From the NCBI GenBank assembly GCA_018402605.1, contig JAGYIK010000075.1, forward strand, positions 1 to 5,531: DNA of 5,531 nucleotides, written 5' to 3'. The stretch comes from Litorivicinus sp. (GTDB taxonomy: Bacteria; Pseudomonadota; Gammaproteobacteria; Pseudomonadales; Litorivicinaceae). The translations under genes and the position numbers were made by a program. Positions 1-5,531 of this stretch are shown piece after piece. Each line of letters begins with the position of its first letter. Position 1 is the first letter of the stretch. The notes under the pieces were generated by a model that had not been told where the DNA came from, did not search any database, and was given only the letters and a program-made list of their open reading frames with translations.

Positions 1-1609
1 TTTTTTGGCTGATCACGATACGCAGTGGTATCCCGATCAGATCCATGTCGGCAAAGCGCACACCAGGTCCTAAGTTTCGATCATCGAGTAATACCTCGAA
101 TCCTTCTGCCTCGAGGTCTGTTTTTAACTTCAACGCCTCGGCGTCCACCTCAGGGTTTTTATTTCCGCCGATGGGTACGATGCATAAATCAAAAGGAGCA
201 AGCGACTTTGGCCAGCAAATCCCGCGCTCATCATGACGTTGCTCAATGGCTGCAGCCACAATGCGGGTAACGCCAATGCCATAACAGCCCATATACAGTG
301 TGGCCTGTTTGCCGTTTTCATCGAGCACGGTCGCACCCATGGACTCTGAATACTTCTGCCCCAGTTGGAAGACGTGTCCCACCTCAATGCCACGGCGAAT
401 TTGATAGGTCCCTGATCCATCCGGTGCCGGATCACCTTCTTGTGCGTTTCTTAAATCGGCGCATTCGGGTTCAGGGCAATCGCGACCCCAGTTGATGCCG
501 AAATAATGCCAACCGTCGCGATTCGCACCCGCCCCAAAGTCGGAGCATACGCTCACCTGCCGATCCGCGATGATCGGAATCGGACAATTCACAGGACCAA
601 GCGAACCAGGCCCTGCGCCCATCACCGCACGCACTTCGGCTTCGGTTGCAAAGGTGAGGGGTGAGGCGACTGCCGGATGGGTCGCTGCCTTGACTTCGTT
701 CAGTGTGTGATCGCCACGGACCAGAAGTGCGACAAAATCCGCCTCAATGGACTCACTGGCTTTGACGACGAGTGTTTTAATGGTTTTTTCGATCGGCAAA
801 TCAAAATCGGCCACTAAGGCCTCGATGGTTTTTTGCGTCGGTGTTTCCACCTCACGCATGGCTTCGGATGGCGGTTTGCGCTCACCTACAGCAATACATT
901 CGGCTTTTTCAATATTGGCAGCCAGGTCGGAGCCGGTTGAAAATACAATGTCGTCTTCACCTGAGTCGGCAAGGACATGAAATTCTTGCGATCCAGAGCC
1001 ACCAATGGCACCGGAATCCGCGAGCACGGCACGGTAGTTCAAGCCAAATCGATCAAATGCACGGCAATAGGCATCAAACATCGCTTGATAACTTGCTTTC
1101 ATACCATCCACAGTGAGGTCAAATGAATAGGCGTCTTTCATGATGAATTCGCGAGAGCGCATGACCCCGAAGCGCGGTCGCACTTCATCGCGGAACTTGG
1201 TTTGGATTTGATAAAGATTCAGCGGTAATTGCTTGTAGGAATTGACTTCACGACGGACTAAATCCGTGACCACCTCTTCGTGGGTTGGCCCAAGACAAAA
1301 ATCGCGATCATGGCGATCTTTCAGTCGCAACAGTTCAGGGCCAAAATGGCTCCAACGCCCTGACTCTTGCCATAATTCAGCCGGTTGCACACTCGACATG
1401 AAAATTTCTTGGGCACCGGCACGGTTCATTTCTTCCCGTACAATGCGCTCAACTTTCTGTAGCACCCGAAGGCCCAACGGCAGCCAAGTGTAGAGGCCCG
1501 AGGCGAGTTGTCGGATCATGCCGGCGCGGACCATCAGTTTGTGGCTGATGACCACTGTATCAACAGGGTCTTCCTTTAAGGTGGGCAGCAAGAGTTGCGT
1601 GGTGCGCAT
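1..1609 (-). CDS. proS: Prolyl-tRNA synthetase (bacterial type, with editing domain), C-terminus cut by window edge
   Basis: Cytoplasmic class II aminoacyl-tRNA synthetase that charges tRNA-Pro with proline. I translated the minus strand from the ATG at 1607-1609 and found one unbroken frame of 536 residues running off the left edge. E. coli ProRS has about 572, so some 35 C-terminal residues are missing. Seen in order: motif 1 region (about residues 22-46, HKLMVRAGMIRQLASGLYTW), the LGPTHEE segment (106-112), motif 2 (about 139-165, FRDEVRPRFGVMRSREF), and the YbaK-like insertion (INS) editing domain (about 225-405). Residues K278 and H368 match the editing-site K279 and H369 of E. coli. Then come motif 3 (MGCYGIGVTR, 440-449) and the anticodon-binding domain from about 470. 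INS marks the bacterial-type enzyme, which hydrolyses Ala-tRNA-Pro. The start agrees with the E. coli N-terminus (MRTxQxLLxTLKE); only a weak GGAT lies 5 nt upstream. It is transcribed divergently from pabB. Confidence 0.97.
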   Translation of the reverse strand, partial: MRTTQLLLPTLKEDPVDTVVISHKLMVRAGMIRQLASGLYTWLPLGLRVLQKVERIVREEMNRAGAQEIFMSSVQPAELWQESGRWSHFGPELLRLKDRHDRDFCLGPTHEEVVTDLVRREVNSYKQLPLNLYQIQTKFRDEVRPRFGVMRSREFIMKDAYSFDLTVDGMKASYQAMFDAYCRAFDRFGLNYRAVLADSGAIGGSGSQEFHVLADSGEDDIVFSTGSDLAANIEKAECIAVGERKPPSEAMREVETPTQKTIEALVADFDLPIEKTIKTLVVKASESIEADFVALLVRGDHTLNEVKAATHPAVASPLTFATEAEVRAVMGAGPGSLGPVNCPIPIIADRQVSVCSDFGAGANRDGWHYFGINWGRDCPEPECADLRNAQEGDPAPDGSGTYQIRRGIEVGHVFQLGQKYSESMGATVLDENGKQATLYMGCYGIGVTRIVAAAIEQRHDERGICWPKSLAPFDLCIVPIGGNKNPEVDAEALKLKTDLEAEGFEVLLDDRNLGPGVRFADMDLIGIPLRIVISQK

Positions 1610-1672
1610 CGCGTATCCATGTAATGTATGTGAAAGGCGTCAGTATAACGGGCTTCGGCCTGAAGGAGTGTA
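1610..1672. promoter_or_regulatory. Divergent proS/pabB intergenic region with -10-like elements on both strands
   Basis: These 63 bp are the only space between two divergent genes, so promoters for both are expected here or in the coding ends. The sequence agTATAac (about 1642-1649) reads as TATACT on the minus strand (1642-1647), placed to start a proS transcript with a leader of about 25 nt. On the plus strand it reads as TATAAC (1644-1649), in front of pabB. I see no good -35 match at 16-18 bp for either direction, so the calls rest on the -10 hexamers and position alone. If both are used, the two polymerases would compete for the same bases. Confidence 0.3.
1649..1668 (+). promoter_or_regulatory. 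pabB ribosome-binding site with an abutting C(UUCG)G hairpin
   Basis: A strong Shine-Dalgarno AAGGAG lies at 1663-1668, 4 nt before the ATG at 1673, and fixes the pabB start. Directly 5' of it, 1649-1662 can fold as CGGGC-UUCG-GCCUG: five pairs, one of them G-U, closed by the very stable C(UUCG)G tetraloop. The hairpin ends one base before the SD. It could shield the 5' end of the leader or keep the SD single-stranded, but only if transcription starts at or before about 1649; a start driven by the TATAAC at 1644 would cut into it. The role is inference. Confidence 0.45.
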
Positions 1673-2803
1673 ATGCAACCCATTGTTTGTCTGGACTCGG
1701 GATTTTCCAACGACGGATCCACAGCCTTTGGGTGGCGCCATGCTGGACAGTATCGTGTGGTCACAGATGCGAGCGATCTATCCGGCGCATTGGACGAACT
1801 GGCCGATCAGGCAGCGGCAGGACGGCATGTGGTCTTTACACTGGCATTTGAGGCCAGTGCTCTCTTAATGCAGATGCCTGCACGCTTTTCGATGCGCCAT
1901 CACAGTCCGCGACTGCTCGAGGCGATGATTTTTGAGCAGCCGCCTGAACCTATTGTAGTGGATCCAATCGAGACGTTTGACGCGCCGCCGCAGTGGTCTC
2001 GCCCAGATTATGACGCGTACGCGCGGGCGTTTCAGACAATTCAAGACGCCATTGCCAGCGGTGTGTGTTATCAAATTAACCACACCTTCCGCTTACAGGG
2101 CACCTTCGCGGACGACCCATGGATGCTCTATCGATGGCTCTGTTCTACGCAGCCTGCGCTCTATGGCGGCTATGTGCAGTTCGGTGAGCATCAGGTGCTG
2201 TCGCGATCGCCTGAACTGTTCATCAAAAAACGCGGGAGCACAGTGCGTTCCGAGCCGATGAAAGGCACCGCAAAACGCTTCGCGGATCCAGTCAAAGACC
2301 AGAAGTCACTCGATACCTTGCGCCATGATCCGAAAATGCAGGCCGAGAATTTGATGATAGTGGATCTCATCCGAAATGATCTGAGTAAGGTCGCAAAGCC
2401 CCAGTCAGTGCGCGTACCCGAATTATTTGCGACCCGTTCACTCAAATCGGTGCACCAGATCTCATCGATTGTTGATGCTGAACTCAATCAGAGTGTGGGT
2501 TTAGTGGCGTTATTGTCTGCATTGTTTCCGTGTGGATCGGTTGTGGGTGCGCCGAAAACGAAAGCACTGGAGCTCATCCAGTCTCTCGAAGCTGACGCGC
2601 GCGGCCTGTATACCGGAAGTCTTGGGTATTTAGAGCCCAATGGAGATCTCACGCTATCCGTTGCAATCCGCACTCTTGAACTGGAGCGTGGTCAGGCCAC
2701 TCTGGGTCTCGGCAGTGGCTTGGTTGCCGATTCTGATTTGCAGGCGGAGTGGGCCGAGTGCTTACTCAAGGGCCGCTTTGCCGGAGTTCACTTCGAGTCC
2801 TAA
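1673..2803 (+). CDS. pabB: Aminodeoxychorismate synthase component I (short PabB)
   Basis: Chorismate-binding subunit that, with the glutaminase PabA, aminates chorismate to 4-amino-4-deoxychorismate on the route to p-aminobenzoate and folate. The 376-residue product is shorter than E. coli PabB (about 453) but fits the compact PabB class. The N-terminal lobe is about residues 1-105; the chorismate-binding domain is about 110-372. Visible motifs: CYQINHTFRLQGTF (132-145), SRSPELF (177-183), PMKGTAKR (195-202), ENLMIVDLIRNDLSKVA (225-241), CGSVVGAPKTKALE (287-300), GLYTGSLGYL (311-320) and GSGLVADSDLQAEW (347-360). K197 in PMKGT is the lysine typical of PabB; anthranilate synthase TrpE has alanine there. 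The residue two before that P-M is S-E rather than the common T-R. There is no fused PabA glutaminase or PabC lyase domain, so both must be encoded elsewhere. The start is set by AAGGAG 4 nt upstream. Its last 42 bp overlap the convergent acyltransferase gene. Confidence 0.93.
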   Translation: MQPIVCLDSGFSNDGSTAFGWRHAGQYRVVTDASDLSGALDELADQAAAGRHVVFTLAFEASALLMQMPARFSMRHHSPRLLEAMIFEQPPEPIVVDPIETFDAPPQWSRPDYDAYARAFQTIQDAIASGVCYQINHTFRLQGTFADDPWMLYRWLCSTQPALYGGYVQFGEHQVLSRSPELFIKKRGSTVRSEPMKGTAKRFADPVKDQKSLDTLRHDPKMQAENLMIVDLIRNDLSKVAKPQSVRVPELFATRSLKSVHQISSIVDAELNQSVGLVALLSALFPCGSVVGAPKTKALELIQSLEADARGLYTGSLGYLEPNGDLTLSVAIRTLELERGQATLGLGSGLVADSDLQAEWAECLLKGRFAGVHFES

Positions 2804-3835
2804 TTCGGCATCCAATGCTTTAAACGGCGTATGGTCATCACAGGCTTCGAAGTAGTGTTGAATGTGCGCGCGCTCACGTTTCACAAAATCAGCAATCGCG
2901 CGACGAAATTCGGGCTCAGCAATCCAATGGAAACTTTTGGTTTTCACCGGTTGAAAACCACGTGCGATTTTGTGTTCCCCTTGGGCGCCAGGGTCAAAGC
3001 GCGCGATGCCCTCAGAGATAGCGTAGTCGATCCATTGGTGAAAACAGGTTTCAAAGTGCAAGCAATCGACATTTGCCAGCGCCCCCCAGTAGCGACCATA
3101 GAGCGTGGTCTGATCTCTTAAGCACAACGACATCGCCATCCGCTCGCCGTGTTGCACAGCGAACGCGACACAGAGACTGTCGGGGATGCGTTCTGCTGCG
3201 AGGCGGAAAAACTCCTCGGTCAGGTAGCCCCGACTGCCGCGGACGGCATAGGTCATCTGGTAACACTGAAACAGTGTCTTCAGTGCATCGAAATCCAGTT
3301 GATGACCATTAAGGCGCTCAAAGGTGATGCCTTGTTCGGCGACCCGGCGGCGCTCACGGCGCGCCTCTTTTCGGCGTTTTGAGTTAAATAGCGCCAGATG
3401 ATCTTCAAACGTGGTGAAGCCTTGGTTGAACCAATGGAACTGCACGCCGTGCCGTTCGATCCAGGTGTCATCGGCACCGATGAGATCGGTGCTGGCCTCG
3501 TTGGGGAAGAGGATATGCCAGCTTGAGAAGCGTTCAGCCAGCTCTTGCCTCGCACAGGTCATAAGGGCATCTGCGATGACTGTGGCATCGGCGTCTGGGC
3601 GGATGAGGAGTCGCGGCCCGGTGGCGGGTGTAAACGGAACCGCTGTGATGACTTTTGGGTAGTACTGCATCCCATGACGATTGTAGGCGTCAGCCCAGGC
3701 CCAATCGAACACGTACTCCCCGTAGGAGTCGTGTTTGACATAACAGACCATGCCGCCCGCCAGCCCCAGATCATCATGGCAGGTGACGTACCGGTTGCCA
3801 GCCGGTTCCCACTCCGACACTGTTTGAGTCCTCAA
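2762..3835 (-). CDS. COG3146 / FemAB-like N-acyltransferase, main body (true N-terminus lies in another frame)
   Basis: Protein of the COG3146 family (Pfam FemAB_like, formerly DUF482), with a GNAT-like fold related to FemAB peptidoglycan aminoacyltransferases. The family is often labelled 'peptidogalycan biosynthesis protein', but its substrate is not established. In this 357-codon frame I see HDSYGEYVFDWAWADAY (35-51), AVPFTPATGPRLL (65-77), the basic stretch SKRRKEARRERR (152-163) and PGAQGEHKIARGF (282-294), all family hallmarks. There is no signal peptide or membrane segment, so it is probably cytoplasmic. The frame's first start is a TTG at 3835, and its first 15-20 residues (MRTQTVSEWEPAG...) do not look like the family; the matching N-terminus is in the frame one base away (3774-3941). 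The expected whole protein would be about 390 residues. The gene is last in the purM-purN-DUF3108 run, and its 3' end overlaps pabB by 42 bp. Family assignment is firm; functional state is uncertain because of the frameshift. Confidence 0.85.
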   Translation of the reverse strand: MRTQTVSEWEPAGNRYVTCHDDLGLAGGMVCYVKHDSYGEYVFDWAWADAYNRHGMQYYPKVITAVPFTPATGPRLLIRPDADATVIADALMTCARQELAERFSSWHILFPNEASTDLIGADDTWIERHGVQFHWFNQGFTTFEDHLALFNSKRRKEARRERRRVAEQGITFERLNGHQLDFDALKTLFQCYQMTYAVRGSRGYLTEEFFRLAAERIPDSLCVAFAVQHGERMAMSLCLRDQTTLYGRYWGALANVDCLHFETCFHQWIDYAISEGIARFDPGAQGEHKIARGFQPVKTKSFHWIAEPEFRRAIADFVKRERAHIQHYFEACDDHTPFKALDAELGLEVNSGKAALE

Positions 3836-3941
3836 GTGCAGAGAGGAATCCGTGCAATAGCCCGGGATAGCGGGTGGGATTCATGGCATCCCATGCCGTG
3901 GGTTCGATGGCATGGATAGATGGGTGGACCCCTGACTTCAT
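3774..3941 (-). pseudogene. Frameshifted N-terminal piece of the COG3146 acyltransferase gene
   Basis: Reading from the ATG at 3939-3941 gives 55 residues, beginning MKSGVHPSIHAIEPTAWDAM and continuing with GFLSALEDSNSVGVGTGWQP (31-50), before TGA TGA at 3771-3776. That second stretch is what COG3146 proteins carry near their N-terminus (a FL.ALE.S.SVG..tGW.P pattern, as I recall the family). The rest of the protein continues one base away in the frame of 2762-3835. Removing one base anywhere between about 3774 and 3795 joins the two, either as ...GWQP-YVTCHDDLGLAGG or as ...GWQPVRHLP-DDLGLAGG. The ATG lies 12 bp after the DUF3108 stop, as expected for the real operon start, with only a weak GAGAG about 6 nt upstream. 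The cause may be a sequencing or assembly error, a recent inactivating indel, or (least likely) recoding. Confidence 0.75.
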
Positions 3942-3953
3942 AACGCTCTCGGT

Positions 3954-4640
3954 TTAAGGCGTCCCTGCGGGTGTGTAGGATGTCAGCGTCAATGCCAACA
4001 TACGCTTGTTATCACGCGTTTCGAGCTTCACGAGCTGATAGTCCAATTCCGGCGCTAGCCAGAATTCGAATGAGCGTTTGGGATCATCTTCCAGCAGCGC
4101 GAACTTCAGGGTGTTGAATGACCCCATGGGTGTCTCGATGACTTCCTCGCCGGCACTGGCCATCTCGCGGGTTTTCAAACCATTGCCGCTGAGCATGGTG
4201 ATCTGCGTCGGTGGAGCTTTCCCTTGCTGCAGCAGGTGTGCGAGATGCAATCGGAACCCCAGTGGATCCAGGGTGCCCGGATCCATTGGGAGTTCCGATT
4301 GTTCGGGTTCGTGCAGTCGACTCAGTGATTCTTTGTTCCAGTTAAAACGGAAGTGGCGACCCTTGGTTCTGCCGAGGACGCTCTGGGTGTAGCTGTAATC
4401 AAGCGGCGTCCAGCCATTGTCTTGATCAAAGATGAGGTTGGTTGTTTCCGTTGCCGATCCGATGCTGGCCTTGGCATCGAGTGTCATTTGCCAATTCCCA
4501 TCGGTCTTGAGGAGTGTCTCAGTTGCCTCTGTCTCCAGTCGGATGCCAACGCTCCAGATCATGTCATAGGTCGCGCTGTAGCCTCTGGCTTGGGCCTGTG
4601 TCGTCATCAGTATGAGGACGATAAGAACAAATGCTTTCAA
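3954..4640 (-). CDS. DUF3108 domain-containing secreted/periplasmic protein
   Basis: A 228-residue protein that I assign to the DUF3108 family, whose biochemical role is unknown. Residues 1-18 (MKAFVLIVLILMTTQAQA) form a classic Sec signal peptide with an A-Q-A site before R19, so the mature protein is probably periplasmic. No lipobox cysteine or other membrane segment is seen. The mature part starts ARGYSATYDMIWSVGIRLETEA, with alternating polar and hydrophobic residues. It keeps features common in the family: a Y-x-Q-S-V..GR segment (83-91), LDPLGFRLHLAHLLQQGK (124-141), and a C-terminal FEFWLAPELDYQLVKLE (191-207). The pattern suggests a mostly beta fold. The start codon is TTG, within a 4-bp overlap (TTGA) with the purN stop; no ATG or GTG lies in frame just upstream. 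Placement straight after purN is common in gammaproteobacteria, in my recollection, though no purine role is shown for it. Confidence 0.85.
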   Translation of the reverse strand: MKAFVLIVLILMTTQAQARGYSATYDMIWSVGIRLETEATETLLKTDGNWQMTLDAKASIGSATETTNLIFDQDNGWTPLDYSYTQSVLGRTKGRHFRFNWNKESLSRLHEPEQSELPMDPGTLDPLGFRLHLAHLLQQGKAPPTQITMLSGNGLKTREMASAGEEVIETPMGSFNTLKFALLEDDPKRSFEFWLAPELDYQLVKLETRDNKRMLALTLTSYTPAGTP

Positions 4641-4654
4641 GGTGTTACGACTCC
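4637..4654 (-). promoter_or_regulatory. Coupled start of the DUF3108 gene: GGAG site and TTGA stop/start overlap
   Basis: On the minus strand a GGAG (bases 4651-4654) sits inside the last purN codons, 10 nt before TTG (4638-4640). The TTG shares bases with the purN TGA stop (4637-4639). This supports TTG as the genuine start and suggests that translation depends on ribosomes finishing purN. A TTG start with a rather long spacing predicts low expression compared with purN. Confidence 0.55.
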
Positions 4655-5215
4655 GAGTGAGATATCTCGAACCACTGCTGGATAGAGTACATGTTCTGCG
4701 TCCAATACCCGCGCTTTCAATGTCTCTGCAGTGTCTCCTGGCACAATTGGCACTTCGGTTTGGCGAATAATCGCACCACTGTCGAGTGCCTCAGTAACCC
4801 AGTGCACGCTCGCTCCGGCGACTGTATCTCCGGAATCAATGGCGCGCTGGTGTGTGTCGAGCCCTTTGTACTTTGGCAGTAGTGAGGGGTGGATGTTGAT
4901 CAGGCGATGGCGATAGGCCGCAACGAATTCGTTCGATAGAATTCGCATGAATCCGGCAAGGACAACAAGTTGGGGTTGGTAATGATCTATCCGTTGCATG
5001 AGCGCACGATCAAACTCGAGCCGGTCGGCGAAGTCACGGTGAGACAGGATCTCAGTGGGAATGTTTGCATCCAGCGCATAGTCGAGGCCGCCTGCGCCGG
5101 CGACATTGGAGATCACCGCTACCAGATCGGCTACGCCAAGTTCGCCTCGCGCTTTCGCATCGATCAGGGCTTGCAGATTGGTCCCGCTCCCTGAGATGAG
5201 GCAAACCACCCGCAT
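4637..5215 (-). CDS. purN: Phosphoribosylglycinamide formyltransferase 1 (GAR transformylase)
   Basis: Cytoplasmic enzyme of de novo purine synthesis. It transfers a formyl group from 10-formyl-tetrahydrofolate to GAR, giving FGAR. The 192-residue length matches the usual bacterial PurN (E. coli 212). The N-terminus carries the phosphate-binding loop SGSGTNLQALID (8-19). The folate-site segment AGFMRILS is at 87-94. The signature NIHPSLLPKYKGLDTHQRAI (107-126) follows, then ASVHWVTEALDSGAII (135-150). The catalytic trio of the family is present: N107, H109 and D145 (E. coli N106, H108, D144). There is no ACT domain, so it is not PurU, and it is too short for Fmt or ArnA. The ATG overlaps the purM stop by one base (TAATG), and an AGGTG about 10 nt upstream lies within purM. 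It is the middle gene of a purM-purN-DUF3108 operon. Confidence 0.97.
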   Translation of the reverse strand: MRVVCLISGSGTNLQALIDAKARGELGVADLVAVISNVAGAGGLDYALDANIPTEILSHRDFADRLEFDRALMQRIDHYQPQLVVLAGFMRILSNEFVAAYRHRLINIHPSLLPKYKGLDTHQRAIDSGDTVAGASVHWVTEALDSGAIIRQTEVPIVPGDTAETLKARVLDAEHVLYPAVVRDISLGVVTP

Positions 5216-5531
5216 TACGCAAAGGCACCTGAGAACATCACGGGTAGATTGGATCGATTCACCAGTTGCCCGATCACAAGAGGCTCTTCGCCCGCCGACT
5301 TTAAGGCATCCATCACCGCATCGACGGCAGATTCAGGGCAGAACAGGACAAAGCCAATGCCGCAGTTAAAAGTGCGTAGCATCTCTTCGGCACCGACATC
5401 GCCTGCATGCTCAAGCCAGCGAAAAATCTCAGGTCGAACCCAGCGATCGAGGTCCACGTCGGCTGCTAATTGGTCACTAAATGAGCGCGGAAGATTCTCC
5501 TGAAAACCACCGCCTGTGACATGCACCGCAC
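5215..5531 (-). CDS. purM: Phosphoribosylformylglycinamidine cyclo-ligase (AIR synthetase), C-terminal third only
   Basis: Cytoplasmic enzyme that closes the imidazole ring, making AIR from FGAM with ATP, in de novo purine synthesis. Only the last 104 codons are inside the window; the gene enters from the right edge (E. coli PurM is 345 residues). Visible features are HVTGGGFQENLPR near the edge, the W-x-x-P-x-I-F-x-W-L segment (WVRPEIFRWL), and the strongly conserved EMLRTFNCGIG, all of the AIR synthetase C-terminal domain, which shares its fold with PurL. The GTG at 5524-5526 is an internal valine codon, not the start, since conserved family sequence continues up to and through it. It ends in TAA at 5215-5217, sharing a base with the purN ATG. 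Any purine-repressor operator would lie upstream of purM, outside the window. Confidence 0.95.
   Translation of the reverse strand, partial: AVHVTGGGFQENLPRSFSDQLAADVDLDRWVRPEIFRWLEHAGDVGAEEMLRTFNCGIGFVLFCPESAVDAVMDALKSAGEEPLVIGQLVNRSNLPVMFSGAFA

Noticed and set aside
130..435. Long open frames opposite or out of phase with proS, pabB and the acyltransferase (for example 130-435 minus, 747-980 plus, 2191-2487 minus)
   Set aside because: They lie wholly inside well-recognised genes, their products are low-information and rich in Ser/Arg/Pro/Cys, and none has a convincing ribosome-binding site or family motif.
2771..2784. Possible terminator stem (GGC-CGCTTT-GCC) between the convergent genes
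   Set aside because: Only three pairs, inside both coding regions, and no following T-run on either strand.
1673..2803. Anthranilate synthase component I (TrpE) or isochorismate synthase instead of PabB
   Set aside because: The PMKGT lysine is the ADC-synthase form (TrpE has alanine), the protein is far shorter than TrpE, and no trp genes are nearby.
3774..3782. Programmed +1 frameshift at CTG-CCA-TGA-TGA in the acyltransferase gene, like prfB recoding
   Set aside because: Slipping from CCA to CAT would leave the P-site tRNA-Pro badly paired, no SD-like stimulator sits a few bases upstream, and the joint may instead lie nearer 3792. An indel or sequence error is simpler.
3833..3835. TTG at 3835 as the real start of the acyltransferase
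   Set aside because: The peptide it opens (MRTQTVSEWEPAG) does not resemble the family, it lies within the other frame's conserved segment, and a normal ATG 12 bp after the upstream stop serves better.
3882..3900. Inverted repeat GGCAT-CCC-ATGCC with partial outer pairs in the acyltransferase 5' coding region
   Set aside because: Short, with a three-base loop and a mismatch in the outer stem; it encodes ordinary family N-terminal residues and shows no link to the frameshift about 90-100 nt downstream.
5524..5526. GTG as the start of a short independent gene at 5215-5526
   Set aside because: It is an internal valine codon: the HVTGGG sequence around it is interior AIR synthetase sequence, and the frame continues open to the window edge.

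Overview
The window reads as ordinary chromosomal DNA of a gammaproteobacterium. Base composition looks near even to slightly GC-rich, genes are tightly packed, and the ProRS and PurN sequences resemble the E. coli enzymes closely. The gene order purM-purN-DUF3108-COG3146 also suits Gammaproteobacteria. I cannot name a genus. There are no mobile elements, RNA genes, CRISPR arrays or phage genes that I can see.

Layout, left to right. (1) Positions 1-1609, minus strand: proS, prolyl-tRNA synthetase, complete at its start and cut by the left edge near its C-terminus. (2) Positions 1610-1672: a 63-bp divergent spacer with -10-like elements on both strands and a short C(UUCG)G hairpin directly against the pabB ribosome-binding site. 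(3) Positions 1673-2803, plus strand: a short, single-domain PabB (aminodeoxychorismate synthase component I). (4) Positions 2762-3941, minus strand: a COG3146/FemAB-like N-acyltransferase. It overlaps the pabB tail by 42 bp, tail to tail, and its reading frame is broken by one base near its N-terminus. (5) Positions 3954-4640, minus: a secreted or periplasmic DUF3108 protein. (6) Positions 4637-5215, minus: purN. (7) Positions 5215-5531, minus: the C-terminal third of purM, cut by the right edge.

The minus-strand genes from purM to the acyltransferase form one compact operon. purM and purN share one base (TAATG), purN and the DUF3108 gene overlap by 4 bp (TTGA), and the acyltransferase start lies 12 bp further on. 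PurM and PurN act in de novo purine synthesis: PurN uses 10-formyl-THF, and PabB supplies the p-aminobenzoate precursor of folate, so the two pathways meet at one-carbon metabolism. That they sit together here may be chance. The promoter of the pur operon lies beyond the right edge.

The item most worth checking is the frameshift in the acyltransferase gene. The family-like N-terminus is encoded in a different frame from the rest, and an annotation that uses the long frame alone would start at an unconvincing internal TTG. I found no evidence of a novel biological system.
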